IMG/VR virus record: IMGVR_UViG_3300044959_000303
Span: 1 to 64,000 of that record
DNA from: a virus
DNA: 64,000 nucleotides
Reading direction: 5' to 3' (one strand)
Shown: positions 8,189 to 16,165 of the stretch, piece by piece
How positions within the stretch are numbered: the stretch's first letter is position 1
How the letters are laid out: each line of letters opens with the position of its first letter
Position numbers and translations under genes: made by a program
Notes under the pieces: model-generated
Told to the model about the DNA's origin: nothing
Database searches by the model: none
Seen by the model: the letters and a program-made list of their open reading frames with translations, nothing else

Positions 8189-8758
8189 TCAATAAATCAA
8201 CTTTCTTTCGATTACCAATCCTTTCAATTGATATATCATGATAACGATATTTTTAACTTCTGAAAGATTTTTCACAAGATTTTCTTGACAATCGATGTTT
8301 TTCAATTTTTCGACAGAATTTGCCACACAATCCAGAAAAGCTTCGGTTTTACATAATTTATCGTAGAATTGATTTGTACTTTTGTAAACTTTTTCCAATT
8401 CTTCATTGAGAGAAGAATTATGTACATTCTGTGAAATCAAACCGATCAAAGAAGATTCTATTTTCTTGACAATTTTTCGAATATTTCTGTTTTCGTCGAC
8501 AAGATAATTTGTTTGCTCGTAAAGTTCTTTGAAAAAATTCATGGAATTCAGAAATTCATATATTTCGGTACTGAATTTTCCTTTTTCTGTGAAATCTACA
8601 ATTGATCCACATATTTGCAGTGTGTAGTTGTTTGTTACATACAATAAAATGAGATTTTCGAAATATTTTTTATTGAGTTCCAAAATATCTTGGCTTCTTT
8701 TCAGAAAAGAAGCCAAGTCTATGACTATTTTGTTGGTTTCTTTTTTTATCAAAGACAT
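8189..8758 (-). CDS. Hypothetical helical protein
   Basis: A 189-residue protein, mostly alpha-helical by composition, with heptad-like Leu/Ile/Val spacing (for example NIRKIVKKIESSLIGLI and LEKVYKSTNQFYDKL). No known domain recognised. It is the last of three minus-strand genes (9196, 8894, 8758) probably cotranscribed from the sigma-70 promoter at 9222-9250. The ribosome site is weak, so translation may depend on the upstream cistrons. Function unknown. Confidence 0.7.
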   Translation of the reverse strand: MSLIKKETNKIVIDLASFLKRSQDILELNKKYFENLILLYVTNNYTLQICGSIVDFTEKGKFSTEIYEFLNSMNFFKELYEQTNYLVDENRNIRKIVKKIESSLIGLISQNVHNSSLNEELEKVYKSTNQFYDKLCKTEAFLDCVANSVEKLKNIDCQENLVKNLSEVKNIVIMIYQLKGLVIERKLIY

Positions 8759-8789
8759 TTCTGTTTTTTTATTTGTTGTTGTTTTTTAT

Positions 8790-8894
8790 TTATTTGCTTC
8801 TATTTATTTTTTGTCTTTTTTTCTGTCTTCTCTTTTTCGAGCCGATTTTTCTTCGACCCTTTCCGTATCTTTTCAATCCTACTCTTGCTGGCAT
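8790..8894 (-). CDS. 34-residue highly basic peptide
   Basis: Minus-strand ATG at 8894 reads MPARVGLKRYGKGRRKI then a Lys/Arg/Gln run to TAA at 8790. About half the residues are Lys or Arg. The ribosome site AAAGGAGG with a five-base spacer is the best in the neighbourhood, which is the main reason to call it real. It lies between the two neighbouring genes of the early operon without overlap. The composition suggests nucleic-acid or ribosome binding; family unknown. Confidence 0.65.
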   Translation of the reverse strand: MPARVGLKRYGKGRRKIGSKKRRQKKRQKINRSK

Positions 8895-8938
8895 TTTTTC
8901 CTCCTTTGTCGAAATTTCCACTTGATATTACAAATCGG

Positions 8939-9196
8939 TTATTTCACTTCTATCAATTTGTATTTTTCATTTTTGAGAAAATTCGTATCGATGTAATTGA
9001 AAGCTTCATCCAGATTCGAAAAATTTTCAATGTGACAGGAATTACCGTAAAAATACGAAGAAATTACGGAAAAGACAGAATTGTTGTACATCGTATCTTT
9101 TCTTCTCAAAAGAATGGTAGGATGATATTTTACATCATCATGATCTTCGATGGCATCGAATTTGTAAAAAGCATAGACATTGATTTTTTTTGCCAT
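8939..9196 (-). CDS. Small hypothetical protein, first gene of early operon
   Basis: An 85-residue protein beginning MAKKINVYAFYKFDAIEDHDD. An in-frame ATG exists at 9268, but the 9196 start is chosen because GAGGAG lies eight bases upstream and because the sigma-70 promoter at 9222-9250 would begin transcription downstream of 9268. Composition is mixed alpha/beta, without membrane segments or recognised motifs. Likely an early protein; function unknown. Confidence 0.75.
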   Translation of the reverse strand: MAKKINVYAFYKFDAIEDHDDVKYHPTILLRRKDTMYNNSVFSVISSYFYGNSCHIENFSNLDEAFNYIDTNFLKNEKYKLIEVK

Positions 9197-9221
9197 ATCG
9201 AAAACTCCTCGATTTTTCGAA

Positions 9222-9250
9222 ATCATAAGCGAAGTTGTGAATAATGTCAA
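9222..9250 (-). promoter_or_regulatory. Near-perfect sigma-70 promoter
   Basis: Minus strand TTGACA (9250-9245), 17-base spacer, TATGAT (9227-9222): eleven of twelve consensus bases. It sits about 26 bases before the 9196 start and drives the three-gene early operon. Confidence 0.8.
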
Positions 9251-9471
9251 GTGATATTTTTCGATCATTCGAAATGATTTCGAAACAAATATGCATTGAT
9301 TTTTTGTTTTTTCAGTTTGTTAATCGAACTTCATTGTAATTCGAAAAGAGAGATTTTTTGAATTTTTATAAAATGTTTCGTTTTTTGAATATTTCAAATG
9401 TTTTTTTGATATGTTTTTATTTTACTCATACTATTTTCGAAAATTTTGTAAAGATAAAAAATATAAATAAT

Positions 9472-9479
9472 CATATATG
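9472..9479 (+). promoter_or_regulatory. Distal late promoter TATAAATA
   Basis: Exact octamer 107 bases before the ATG at 9587; a second copy is closer. The 9269-9586 stretch is otherwise AT-rich with no gene. Confidence 0.5.
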
Positions 9480-9546
9480 TGTTTTTCGGTAAAATTGGAA
9501 CATGGAATATCTTTTGATTTTTAAAAATGAAATATTTCGAAAATAA

Positions 9547-9554
9547 TATAAATA
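9547..9554 (+). promoter_or_regulatory. Proximal late promoter TATAAATA
   Basis: Exact octamer 32 bases before the ATG at 9587, followed by an AAAGGATG ribosome site. Confidence 0.7.
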
Positions 9555-9586
9555 GTTTAAAACAATATTAAAAAAGGATGTAAAAA

Positions 9587-10735
9587 ATGGCCGATTTTAC
9601 CATTACTCCGATTCCTTATTCTGGTGGAAGTCTTATTTGGAGTGAAAAATCTATTCATTTTACCAGATTGAATTCGAACAGGTTCATTTACGCATTTTCT
9701 CAGCAAAGTCCAGATTACAAATTTTATGGAATTGCTGATGTAAACAATGTCAATGCACCTGTTCCTGTCGTAAATATAGTGAAACAGCGTGCTTTTACTG
9801 GAAAATTTTCAGATGTAAGATTGGTTCCTTTGGATTCGACACGTTTTGTTTCTTTCGATGGTGGAGATCTTTATGTGTACAACACGAGTACAAATGATGT
9901 TGTCGAAGAATTGAAAATAGTCAATTATGGAAATCAGTATAATAATGATGTAAGAGACAGAAGTTTCGCAATCAAGGCCAATGATGGTACTTTGTTGGAA
10001 GGGGCGATTGTTCCATCGAACACACCAGGTCAATACAATGCAGTCCTGAGGAGACTTACTTATGATACCACAACAAAGCAGTTTACCATTACAACAAATA
10101 AAATTATCACTAGCGTAGGAACATCTTACAGTGATCGATTTATACATTTGAAAAGAATTCATGGTTCGAGTAATAAATTTTTGGCAATCTTAAAAAGAGT
10201 TTACGACGAGAGTAATTTCAGATATCAAGTAACTAATATTGTTATATACGATACTTCAACCGACATTATAACAGACATAACACCAGAAAGTTCGATAGTG
10301 AGTAATTATGTTTATGGTGATTTGATAGGATTTGGCGAAAATGCCATTGTATTTTTTGATTACGATAGTCAAAATGCCATAGAATACAATGGAACATCGT
10401 TTGGTTCACCGTTTATTTATACTAATGCTAATGATACATTTGCAATAGGTGATTCTGCATTTTTCAGTGGAAGTTTTGGAGTAATATTCAGAAAAAGTAC
10501 TTCTTCTTCAACAGCAAGATATTTCAGAATCGTCAACAGAACCGGACCAAATTCGATATCGACAAGTTTTCCAACAAATTTGAACAACGGTTTGTTGGTA
10601 AATTTTCCAACAAATTTTTCAGAATTTCGAAGATCTTCGATTTTGGACATTTTCGATCCAGAAACATTGTTGATACATGGTTATAATACAACAGCCAGTA
10701 GTAAACAATTTGTTGTTTTGAGATTCAAACCATAA
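9587..10735 (+). CDS. Putative virion adhesin with beta-propeller-like repeats
   Basis: A 382-residue, strand-rich protein. Repeated short units such as RFIYAFSQQSPDYKFYGIADV, SFDGGDLYVYNTSTNDVVEEL and IVFFDYDSQNAIEYNG look like propeller blades. No signal peptide. It has two late promoters, a good ribosome site, and a bidirectional terminator shared with the convergent adhesin at 10848-14408, whose C-terminal third has similar blade-like sequence. Probably a tail-associated receptor-binding or decoration protein. Recognition rests on pattern and context, not on a named family. Confidence 0.6.
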   Translation: MADFTITPIPYSGGSLIWSEKSIHFTRLNSNRFIYAFSQQSPDYKFYGIADVNNVNAPVPVVNIVKQRAFTGKFSDVRLVPLDSTRFVSFDGGDLYVYNTSTNDVVEELKIVNYGNQYNNDVRDRSFAIKANDGTLLEGAIVPSNTPGQYNAVLRRLTYDTTTKQFTITTNKIITSVGTSYSDRFIHLKRIHGSSNKFLAILKRVYDESNFRYQVTNIVIYDTSTDIITDITPESSIVSNYVYGDLIGFGENAIVFFDYDSQNAIEYNGTSFGSPFIYTNANDTFAIGDSAFFSGSFGVIFRKSTSSSTARYFRIVNRTGPNSISTSFPTNLNNGLLVNFPTNFSEFRRSSILDIFDPETLLIHGYNTTASSKQFVVLRFKP

Positions 10736-10779
10736 TAATATAAAAAAAAATAAATACTCTTGAAAGAATATTCGATAAA

Positions 10780-10805
10780 AAAGACCGATTGATAATTGGA
10801 TCTTT
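10780..10805. terminator. Bidirectional terminator between convergent genes
   Basis: AAAGACCGATT (10780-10790) pairs with AATTGG-A-TCTTT (10794-10805), one bulged A, flanked by A-rich and T-rich ends. It would stop both the 9587-10735 and the 10848-14408 transcripts. Confidence 0.65.
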
Positions 10806-10847
10806 CTTTGTTTTGTTTCGAAAATCTATTTACAATCTTGATTATTC

Positions 10848-13800
10848 TCAAATGGACATGACTTTTATAACCAGAGAATTCGATGCTGTCTCGAATACAA
10901 CCGCAATTTTATTTTCGTTTCTTATTTTTCTAGCTCTGAATGTTCCGGCAGCAACATTTCCACTTACAAAAGTTTTCCATCCTGTTTGAGTATCCAAAGT
11001 CAAATTATCATCGTTCAAACTTATAATATTTACATATATTTTATTATCACTATTGACAAACACAGCATATACTTTCAATGATAATTCAACTGCTTCCATA
11101 TGTGTAAATGTCACAAAGGGAATAGTATTGTTTATTGTTACGGTATTTCTGTGAATTGGTGAATTGAAGTTGTCAAGATCGAATCTCGAAAATTTGAAAG
11201 CGGATCCATCTTTGTAAAATTGTATATATCCATTAGAAGATACTGCAGCAACAGCGCCAGGTCTCAAATTTGCCAGATTTCTTGTTGCTGTTACCAAGGA
11301 ACTTGCAAAAATTACATGAGTATTTTCATTATCTGTATTCAAATTTACGGCATAAGCACTAGAATTGATTTTTGCTTGAGATATGACTTTACCAGTAAAA
11401 GATATGTTTGCACTTGCTATGACACTTAGCGAAGACAATGGAATCAAAGCTTCCAATTTAACGAGAGAAACATTATTATCTATTTTTCTGTATTCTGTTA
11501 TTATATTATTTCCAATTTCAAATCCTGTAACAAAGGCCGATGTACCAAAGAAAGCAATATCGATTCCTGTATTTCCTTCTTCGATTTGACCATGAGACGA
11601 CGTATTTACGAAAGTGTATGATGGGGTGAACAAACCGCCGGATTCTTTCAAATAAGATGCAATGTAAACAGAACTGGTTGTCATTTTGAATATATATGCA
11701 GCCTTTGATTTATCAGAAGCTATTATTTTAAGATCAGGTGATAATTGTATATCGAAACCACTAACAAGAACGGTCATTGTTCTTATCGAAGAAGTGGTAG
11801 AATAAATAGCGGCTAAATAATTCGTATCATCTATGAAATCAAAATTGATTACGTTCTCGAAAACAGTTCCATCTGACAAAAGAAAAATACTGCTATCCAA
11901 AGATCCATTCCAACCTAGCCAAGGAGAAGGTGGCGATGATATGGTAAGTACTGCTATGGAAGATGCATATATTTCGATATTTCTCCATTGTGGATAATTG
12001 TCCCATTTTGCCCAAGATGATTGACCGGAAATTCCTATATCTAACAAATCTATATCGTAAATGTAATCAACTACATTAGGATGTATGTAAGAATCATATC
12101 CTATTGCTACACTGCTGGTTTGTATTGTAATTGTTGTAATTGATGCAGATGAAATAAATGTATCCATCCAATCAGAAGACAAACCCGATGCAGGCATTCT
12201 GTTGTCATTGAAAGAAAAATCAAGAATGTTGCAATCAAATAACATGATAACATAGTTTGGTTGATTGTCCCAAGCCATCCAGACATTACTGGTTGACAAT
12301 GAAACGTTTAAAAGATCTACATTTTCAAAATTGATAATATTTGTAGAAATAGCCGATGAATCATATGACGCCTGTTCGTAAGAGGTTACATTTAAATATA
12401 TGAAATTGGGATAATTGTCCCAATTGAACCACAAGGAAGAAGCAGACGGAAGGCCGTGATCAAAATCAAGTTGAGTAAAATCTATAGAATTTTGACTGGA
12501 AAATGTAATGTCAAAAAGAGCAATATTATTGATATTGTAATACAAATTATTATATAGCGGTTGATTATCCCAATTCATCCAGAGATTACTCGATGATAAT
12601 AAAGGATCGAAAAAATTAATATTTTCAAAATTGATGATGTTTGTAGAAATAGCTGATGAATCATATAATGATTGTTCAAGAGAGTCTATATTGAGAAATT
12701 TGAACAAAGGTTGATTATCCCAATTCATCCAGAGATTACTCGATGATAATAAAGGATCGAAAAAATTAATATTTTCAAAATTGATGATGTTTGTAGAAAT
12801 AGCTGATGAATCATATAATGATTGTTCAAGAGAGTCTATATTGAAAAATTTGAACAAAGGTTGATTATCCCAACTTAACCAGAGATTAACAGAAGATAAT
12901 ATATCATATAACGGATCATACAAGTTCATATTTTCGAAATTCATACTGTTCAATGAAACAAACAATGGATTAAAATCAGCATTCGTGAGTGTGTTTATTG
13001 TCAAGTTTGTAAATTCAAAATCATTTACACCAAAATTCATCCAGAAATTATTTGTTGTAGAATATATTGCATCATTTTTTGCAAATGAAATTTGTTTATA
13101 TGTTGGTTGATTATCCCATAATTCCCAAGGAGAATTTATGAAATTCAAGTTCATTTCAAGATTCAAATCTTCGAAATATATCGAATTACTGCTATGTTGT
13201 TGAGGAAGAAAAGCTGTATTTGTTATATTGAAATAAATTTCAGATGGTACAACAGCACCGGATCCAAAAGTGGACCATACCGAAAGATAAGCATCATCCC
13301 AAAAAGCCACAGTACTTATTTGTATGAAAATGGTTGTCATATCAATTGACATTGTTGTCATCCAAGGTTCGTTTGTTGTTATACCATCATCAAAATTGAA
13401 ACTATTGGAAATTTCAAAGTAAATTATATTATCTGGAGACAAATCAGATGTTTGTTCTATTCTTGTTCCGGAAACTATTACGGAACTTTCCTCCCAATTT
13501 ACCCAATTACTGGATGTATCTTTGAGTGTTGCACTGGAGGGTATATCGATCAATATTGTATCGTAATTAGAAAGTTGTGTAGAATCAGTATTTTCCCATT
13601 GTTGAGATATTTCTACGGAAATGGCGGAACTACTTATATCGAAGATAATATTTTGAAATTTTACAAGATAATCACCGAAAACGGACCATGTATGTGGTGC
13701 TATGGTTGAAATATTACCAAGTTGTAAATTTACATCCAAATTGAGTAAAGTAACAAAATTCGAATCGAATATGCTTGTCAGAAATCCTTGTTCCAAGTTC

Positions 13801-14408
13801 AGGGTTTGCGAACTCAATTCGGCAAAAACATCAATGTTGAAACTATAATTTCCTTGAAATACATTTATGGTTTGTGAAGAAAGTTGTACAGTTTGATCTG
13901 CTTCTTTTTTGTTTCCCAATATTACCAACTTGTCCAAATCTATGAAAAAATAATATATGGACCAAAATTCAACTTCAATTACCGCGGCATTTCTGAAATT
14001 GAATCTTCTGTTCGATAAATTTATTTCTCTATACCTATTGGTAAATTTTTTACTGACAACATCTGAAAATATGAGAGTACCTGTTCCCGTATCTTCCAAA
14101 TCTTTTATGTAAAATTTCATTTCAATGGAAACATTATTATCTTCTATATTGATAAAATTTCCTCTCAAACGATAAGAAAAAGTTATTTTTTCTATTGCTT
14201 CTGTTGGATCGATTGTGGTGTTGGTGACAAATCTCAATCTTTCAGTTACATAAAGATTACCGACATTGTAAGATAATGATCTGGCATAATTTCCTGTCAA
14301 TAATGATCCCTCGCCAAAGGTATCTGCTATCGTAATATTTTTCAATCCTATCCATTGTATTGGATATTTGTCTGTTTGTGTAACTGAAATAACATTAAAC
14401 GAGGTCAT
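10848..14408 (-). CDS. Giant adhesin/tail fibre with 50-residue repeats
   Basis: A 1186-residue, strand-rich protein with many Ser, Asn, Thr, Ile and Trp. The N-terminal ~220 residues look like a virion-attachment or lectin-like domain. The middle holds repeats of about 50 residues with the pattern NINFFDPLLSSSNLWMNWDNQPLF then LNIDSLEQSLYDSSAIST, degenerate outward, each with an LW-x-x-WDN core. The C-terminal ~350 residues look propeller-like. There is no signal peptide. It directly follows the small virion protein gene at 14422-14841, with 13 bases between, in an operon from the late promoter at 15139. Likely a receptor-binding protein; no specific family recognised. Confidence 0.65.
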   Translation of the reverse strand: MTSFNVISVTQTDKYPIQWIGLKNITIADTFGEGSLLTGNYARSLSYNVGNLYVTERLRFVTNTTIDPTEAIEKITFSYRLRGNFINIEDNNVSIEMKFYIKDLEDTGTGTLIFSDVVSKKFTNRYREINLSNRRFNFRNAAVIEVEFWSIYYFFIDLDKLVILGNKKEADQTVQLSSQTINVFQGNYSFNIDVFAELSSQTLNLEQGFLTSIFDSNFVTLLNLDVNLQLGNISTIAPHTWSVFGDYLVKFQNIIFDISSSAISVEISQQWENTDSTQLSNYDTILIDIPSSATLKDTSSNWVNWEESSVIVSGTRIEQTSDLSPDNIIYFEISNSFNFDDGITTNEPWMTTMSIDMTTIFIQISTVAFWDDAYLSVWSTFGSGAVVPSEIYFNITNTAFLPQQHSSNSIYFEDLNLEMNLNFINSPWELWDNQPTYKQISFAKNDAIYSTTNNFWMNFGVNDFEFTNLTINTLTNADFNPLFVSLNSMNFENMNLYDPLYDILSSVNLWLSWDNQPLFKFFNIDSLEQSLYDSSAISTNIINFENINFFDPLLSSSNLWMNWDNQPLFKFLNIDSLEQSLYDSSAISTNIINFENINFFDPLLSSSNLWMNWDNQPLYNNLYYNINNIALFDITFSSQNSIDFTQLDFDHGLPSASSLWFNWDNYPNFIYLNVTSYEQASYDSSAISTNIINFENVDLLNVSLSTSNVWMAWDNQPNYVIMLFDCNILDFSFNDNRMPASGLSSDWMDTFISSASITTITIQTSSVAIGYDSYIHPNVVDYIYDIDLLDIGISGQSSWAKWDNYPQWRNIEIYASSIAVLTISSPPSPWLGWNGSLDSSIFLLSDGTVFENVINFDFIDDTNYLAAIYSTTSSIRTMTVLVSGFDIQLSPDLKIIASDKSKAAYIFKMTTSSVYIASYLKESGGLFTPSYTFVNTSSHGQIEEGNTGIDIAFFGTSAFVTGFEIGNNIITEYRKIDNNVSLVKLEALIPLSSLSVIASANISFTGKVISQAKINSSAYAVNLNTDNENTHVIFASSLVTATRNLANLRPGAVAAVSSNGYIQFYKDGSAFKFSRFDLDNFNSPIHRNTVTINNTIPFVTFTHMEAVELSLKVYAVFVNSDNKIYVNIISLNDDNLTLDTQTGWKTFVSGNVAAGTFRARKIRNENKIAVVFETASNSLVIKVMSI
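12557..12930 (-). repeat. 150-bp tandem coding repeat
   Basis: GGTTGATTATCCCAA starts at 12559, 12709 and 12859, an exact 150-bp period. The first two units are nearly identical over their length, and the third diverges after about 30 bases. Each unit encodes 50 residues; more diverged units extend on both sides. Confidence 0.9.
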
Positions 14409-14421
14409 TTTCTTGTTCTTT

Positions 14422-14841
14422 TTATGTAATTCTCAGAACAGCTGCTGATTGAGAAGGTGGAGGAACAACAATTGTAAAGTTACTATTGTTTACAATTTTA
14501 TCGGAACCAAAATCCCATACAGCCACAGCTTTGTTACTTTTGGAAGAATTGTAAAGCAATGCTCCTCTTGCAGTAAATGTAGCATTTGTAAATACAATGT
14601 TATCAAAATTTATTATTATTGTTCCTGACAAATTTGTTATTGTCAAATTTGTTACTGTAACTCCTCCCGGAGTGTAACCAGTTCCAGTAACTTCTCCGGT
14701 AGTAACATATGTTACGGTATTCTTGTTCAATGTAGCAGAATTTGTGTACAATGCCAGTTTGAACGTATCTGTTGTAAAATTATGTATTCCTCTGACTAAA
14801 TCTTCTTTGAAAGAATCACAAATAGCTGTCGTTATCGCCAT
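14422..14841 (-). CDS. Conserved phage virion protein (small beta-rich)
   Basis: A 139-residue protein beginning MAITTAICDSFKEDLVRG, with TFKLALYTNSATL, GTGYTPGG, and the conserved core FTARGALLYNSSKSNKAVAV followed by WDFGSDK. This pattern is widespread in tailed phages, including T4-like cyanophages, where it is annotated as a structural or hypothetical virion protein. The exact virion position is not known to me. It lies between a 90-residue small protein and the giant adhesin in one late operon. Confidence 0.75.
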   Translation of the reverse strand: MAITTAICDSFKEDLVRGIHNFTTDTFKLALYTNSATLNKNTVTYVTTGEVTGTGYTPGGVTVTNLTITNLSGTIIINFDNIVFTNATFTARGALLYNSSKSNKAVAVWDFGSDKIVNNSNFTIVVPPPSQSAAVLRIT

Positions 14842-14844
14842 TTT

Positions 14845-15117
14845 CTATTCCTTTCCTTTTTTGAAAAAAATTCCATTTGCAATATTGAAATTTTTACTTG
14901 AAAAGTTTTTTACGATTTTGCATTTTGTTTTTATTTTTTGAAAAATTAAGAAAATTTTTCTCTTAATAAGAAAAATATTTTTGTGACTTTGTTTTTTTGT
15001 AATTTTGAAAACATGATTTTTATCATCATATGAAAAATTCAATCTTTTTTTCAAAAAATCGAAACTATCAATATCGAAACTTTCAAATTCGAAATTTTTC
15101 GAAAGATTACTCGACAT
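14845..15117 (-). CDS. Small basic hypothetical protein
   Basis: A 90-residue protein with an acidic N-terminal third (NFEFESFDIDSFDFLKK) and a very Lys-rich, Phe-rich C-terminal part. The start at 15117 lies 21 bases after an exact TATAAATA octamer, with AGAGAG before it, and the gene ends three bases before the next ATG. It is the first gene of a late operon. No recognised family; it may be an assembly factor for the adhesins that follow. Confidence 0.65.
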   Translation of the reverse strand: MSSNLSKNFEFESFDIDSFDFLKKRLNFSYDDKNHVFKITKKQSHKNIFLIKRKIFLIFQKIKTKCKIVKNFSSKNFNIANGIFFKKGKE

Positions 15118-15138
15118 GATTATCTCTCTTTTTTACTA

Positions 15139-15146
15139 TATTTATA
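15139..15146 (-). promoter_or_regulatory. Late promoter TATAAATA
   Basis: Exact octamer on the minus strand, 21 bases before the ATG at 15117; drives the operon 15117 to 10848. Confidence 0.7.
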
Positions 15147-15307
15147 TATTGTAGTGTAATATCGACGGTTACCAGAAAACATAATCGCACGAGAAAATTT
15201 CAATTGAAAAAATTATGGAAAAATATGAATTGTTTCTGTAAAAGTTACATCAATTCGAGAAGAAATTGAAAACATTCGATTTCATTGAAACATGATTTTT
15301 CAATTTT

Positions 15308-16141
15308 TCATATTTTCGAGGTTTTTACGAAATTATCCAGAGCAATCAATTTTTTCAGAATATCTTCGAGGCAAGACAGATAAATCATGTTTTTTCCATC
15401 AGATGGTGCATTTTCGGGATCATTGTGAACTTCCATGAAAATGCCAGCAACACCCAAAGCTACTGCTGCCTTTGCCAATGGATAGACCATTTCTCTGTCA
15501 CCACTGCTTTTTTTGCCATCTTTTCCCGGCATTTGTACACTATGAGTGGCATCGAAAATCAGAGGATATCCGAATCTTTTGACAATTTCCATTGCCTTGA
15601 AATCATTTACAAGATAATTGTAACCGAACATCGTGCCTCTCTCACAAATAATCAGTTTTTTGTTGTAATTTGTAATTTTTTCTATGATTCCTTCAACTTC
15701 ATAAGGACTTATGAATTGTCCTTTTTTTACCATTATCGTTTTGTCGGTTTTTGCGGCGGCAATCAAAAGATCTGTTTGCCTGCAGAGAAAAGCAGGTATT
15801 TGTAAAATATCCACCACTTTTGCAACTTTGTCACATTGTTCTGGTAAGTGAACATCCGTTATGATTTTTATGTCAGGATAATCTTCTTTCAATTTAGAAA
15901 ATATTTCCAAACCTTTTTCCAGACCAACTCCTCTTTTCGAATAAAGAGAAGTTCTGTTGGCTTTGTCGAAACTTGTTTTGAATATGAAATTGGCCGACAA
16001 TTTGTCACATATTTTTCTGATTTCTTCATACATGGTGAAAACATGCAATTCGCTTTCGATTTGACATGGACCTAACATGAAAATAATTGTTCGATCGTTC
16101 GATATCGATAAATTGTTCAGATAAATTGTTCTGTTTGGCAT
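15308..16141 (-). CDS. kdsA: 3-deoxy-D-manno-octulosonate 8-phosphate synthase
   Basis: A 277-residue enzyme of normal KdsA length. KdsA condenses phosphoenolpyruvate with arabinose 5-phosphate to make Kdo 8-phosphate, the precursor of the inner-core lipopolysaccharide sugar Kdo, in the cytoplasm. Visible signatures are GPCQIES, FKTSFDKANRTS, RQTDLL, KKGQF, CERG, DATHSVQ, and MEVHNDPENAPSDGKNM. Cys26 in GPCQIES marks the metal-dependent class; metal-independent enzymes such as the E. coli one have Asn there. All key motifs look intact. It sits between tail adhesin and tail fibre genes, transcribed with them, which is unusual for a metabolic gene. It may alter host surface glycans or keep Kdo supply up during infection. 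Confidence 0.93.
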   Translation of the reverse strand: MPNRTIYLNNLSISNDRTIIFMLGPCQIESELHVFTMYEEIRKICDKLSANFIFKTSFDKANRTSLYSKRGVGLEKGLEIFSKLKEDYPDIKIITDVHLPEQCDKVAKVVDILQIPAFLCRQTDLLIAAAKTDKTIMVKKGQFISPYEVEGIIEKITNYNKKLIICERGTMFGYNYLVNDFKAMEIVKRFGYPLIFDATHSVQMPGKDGKKSSGDREMVYPLAKAAVALGVAGIFMEVHNDPENAPSDGKNMIYLSCLEDILKKLIALDNFVKTSKI

Positions 16142-16165
16142 TTTTTGTATTTCTTTTTTACATTT

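Noticed and set aside
8939-9268. Longer start (9268) for the small early protein
   Set aside because: The sigma-70 promoter at 9222-9250 would start transcription inside the extension, and the best ribosome site belongs to the 9196 start.
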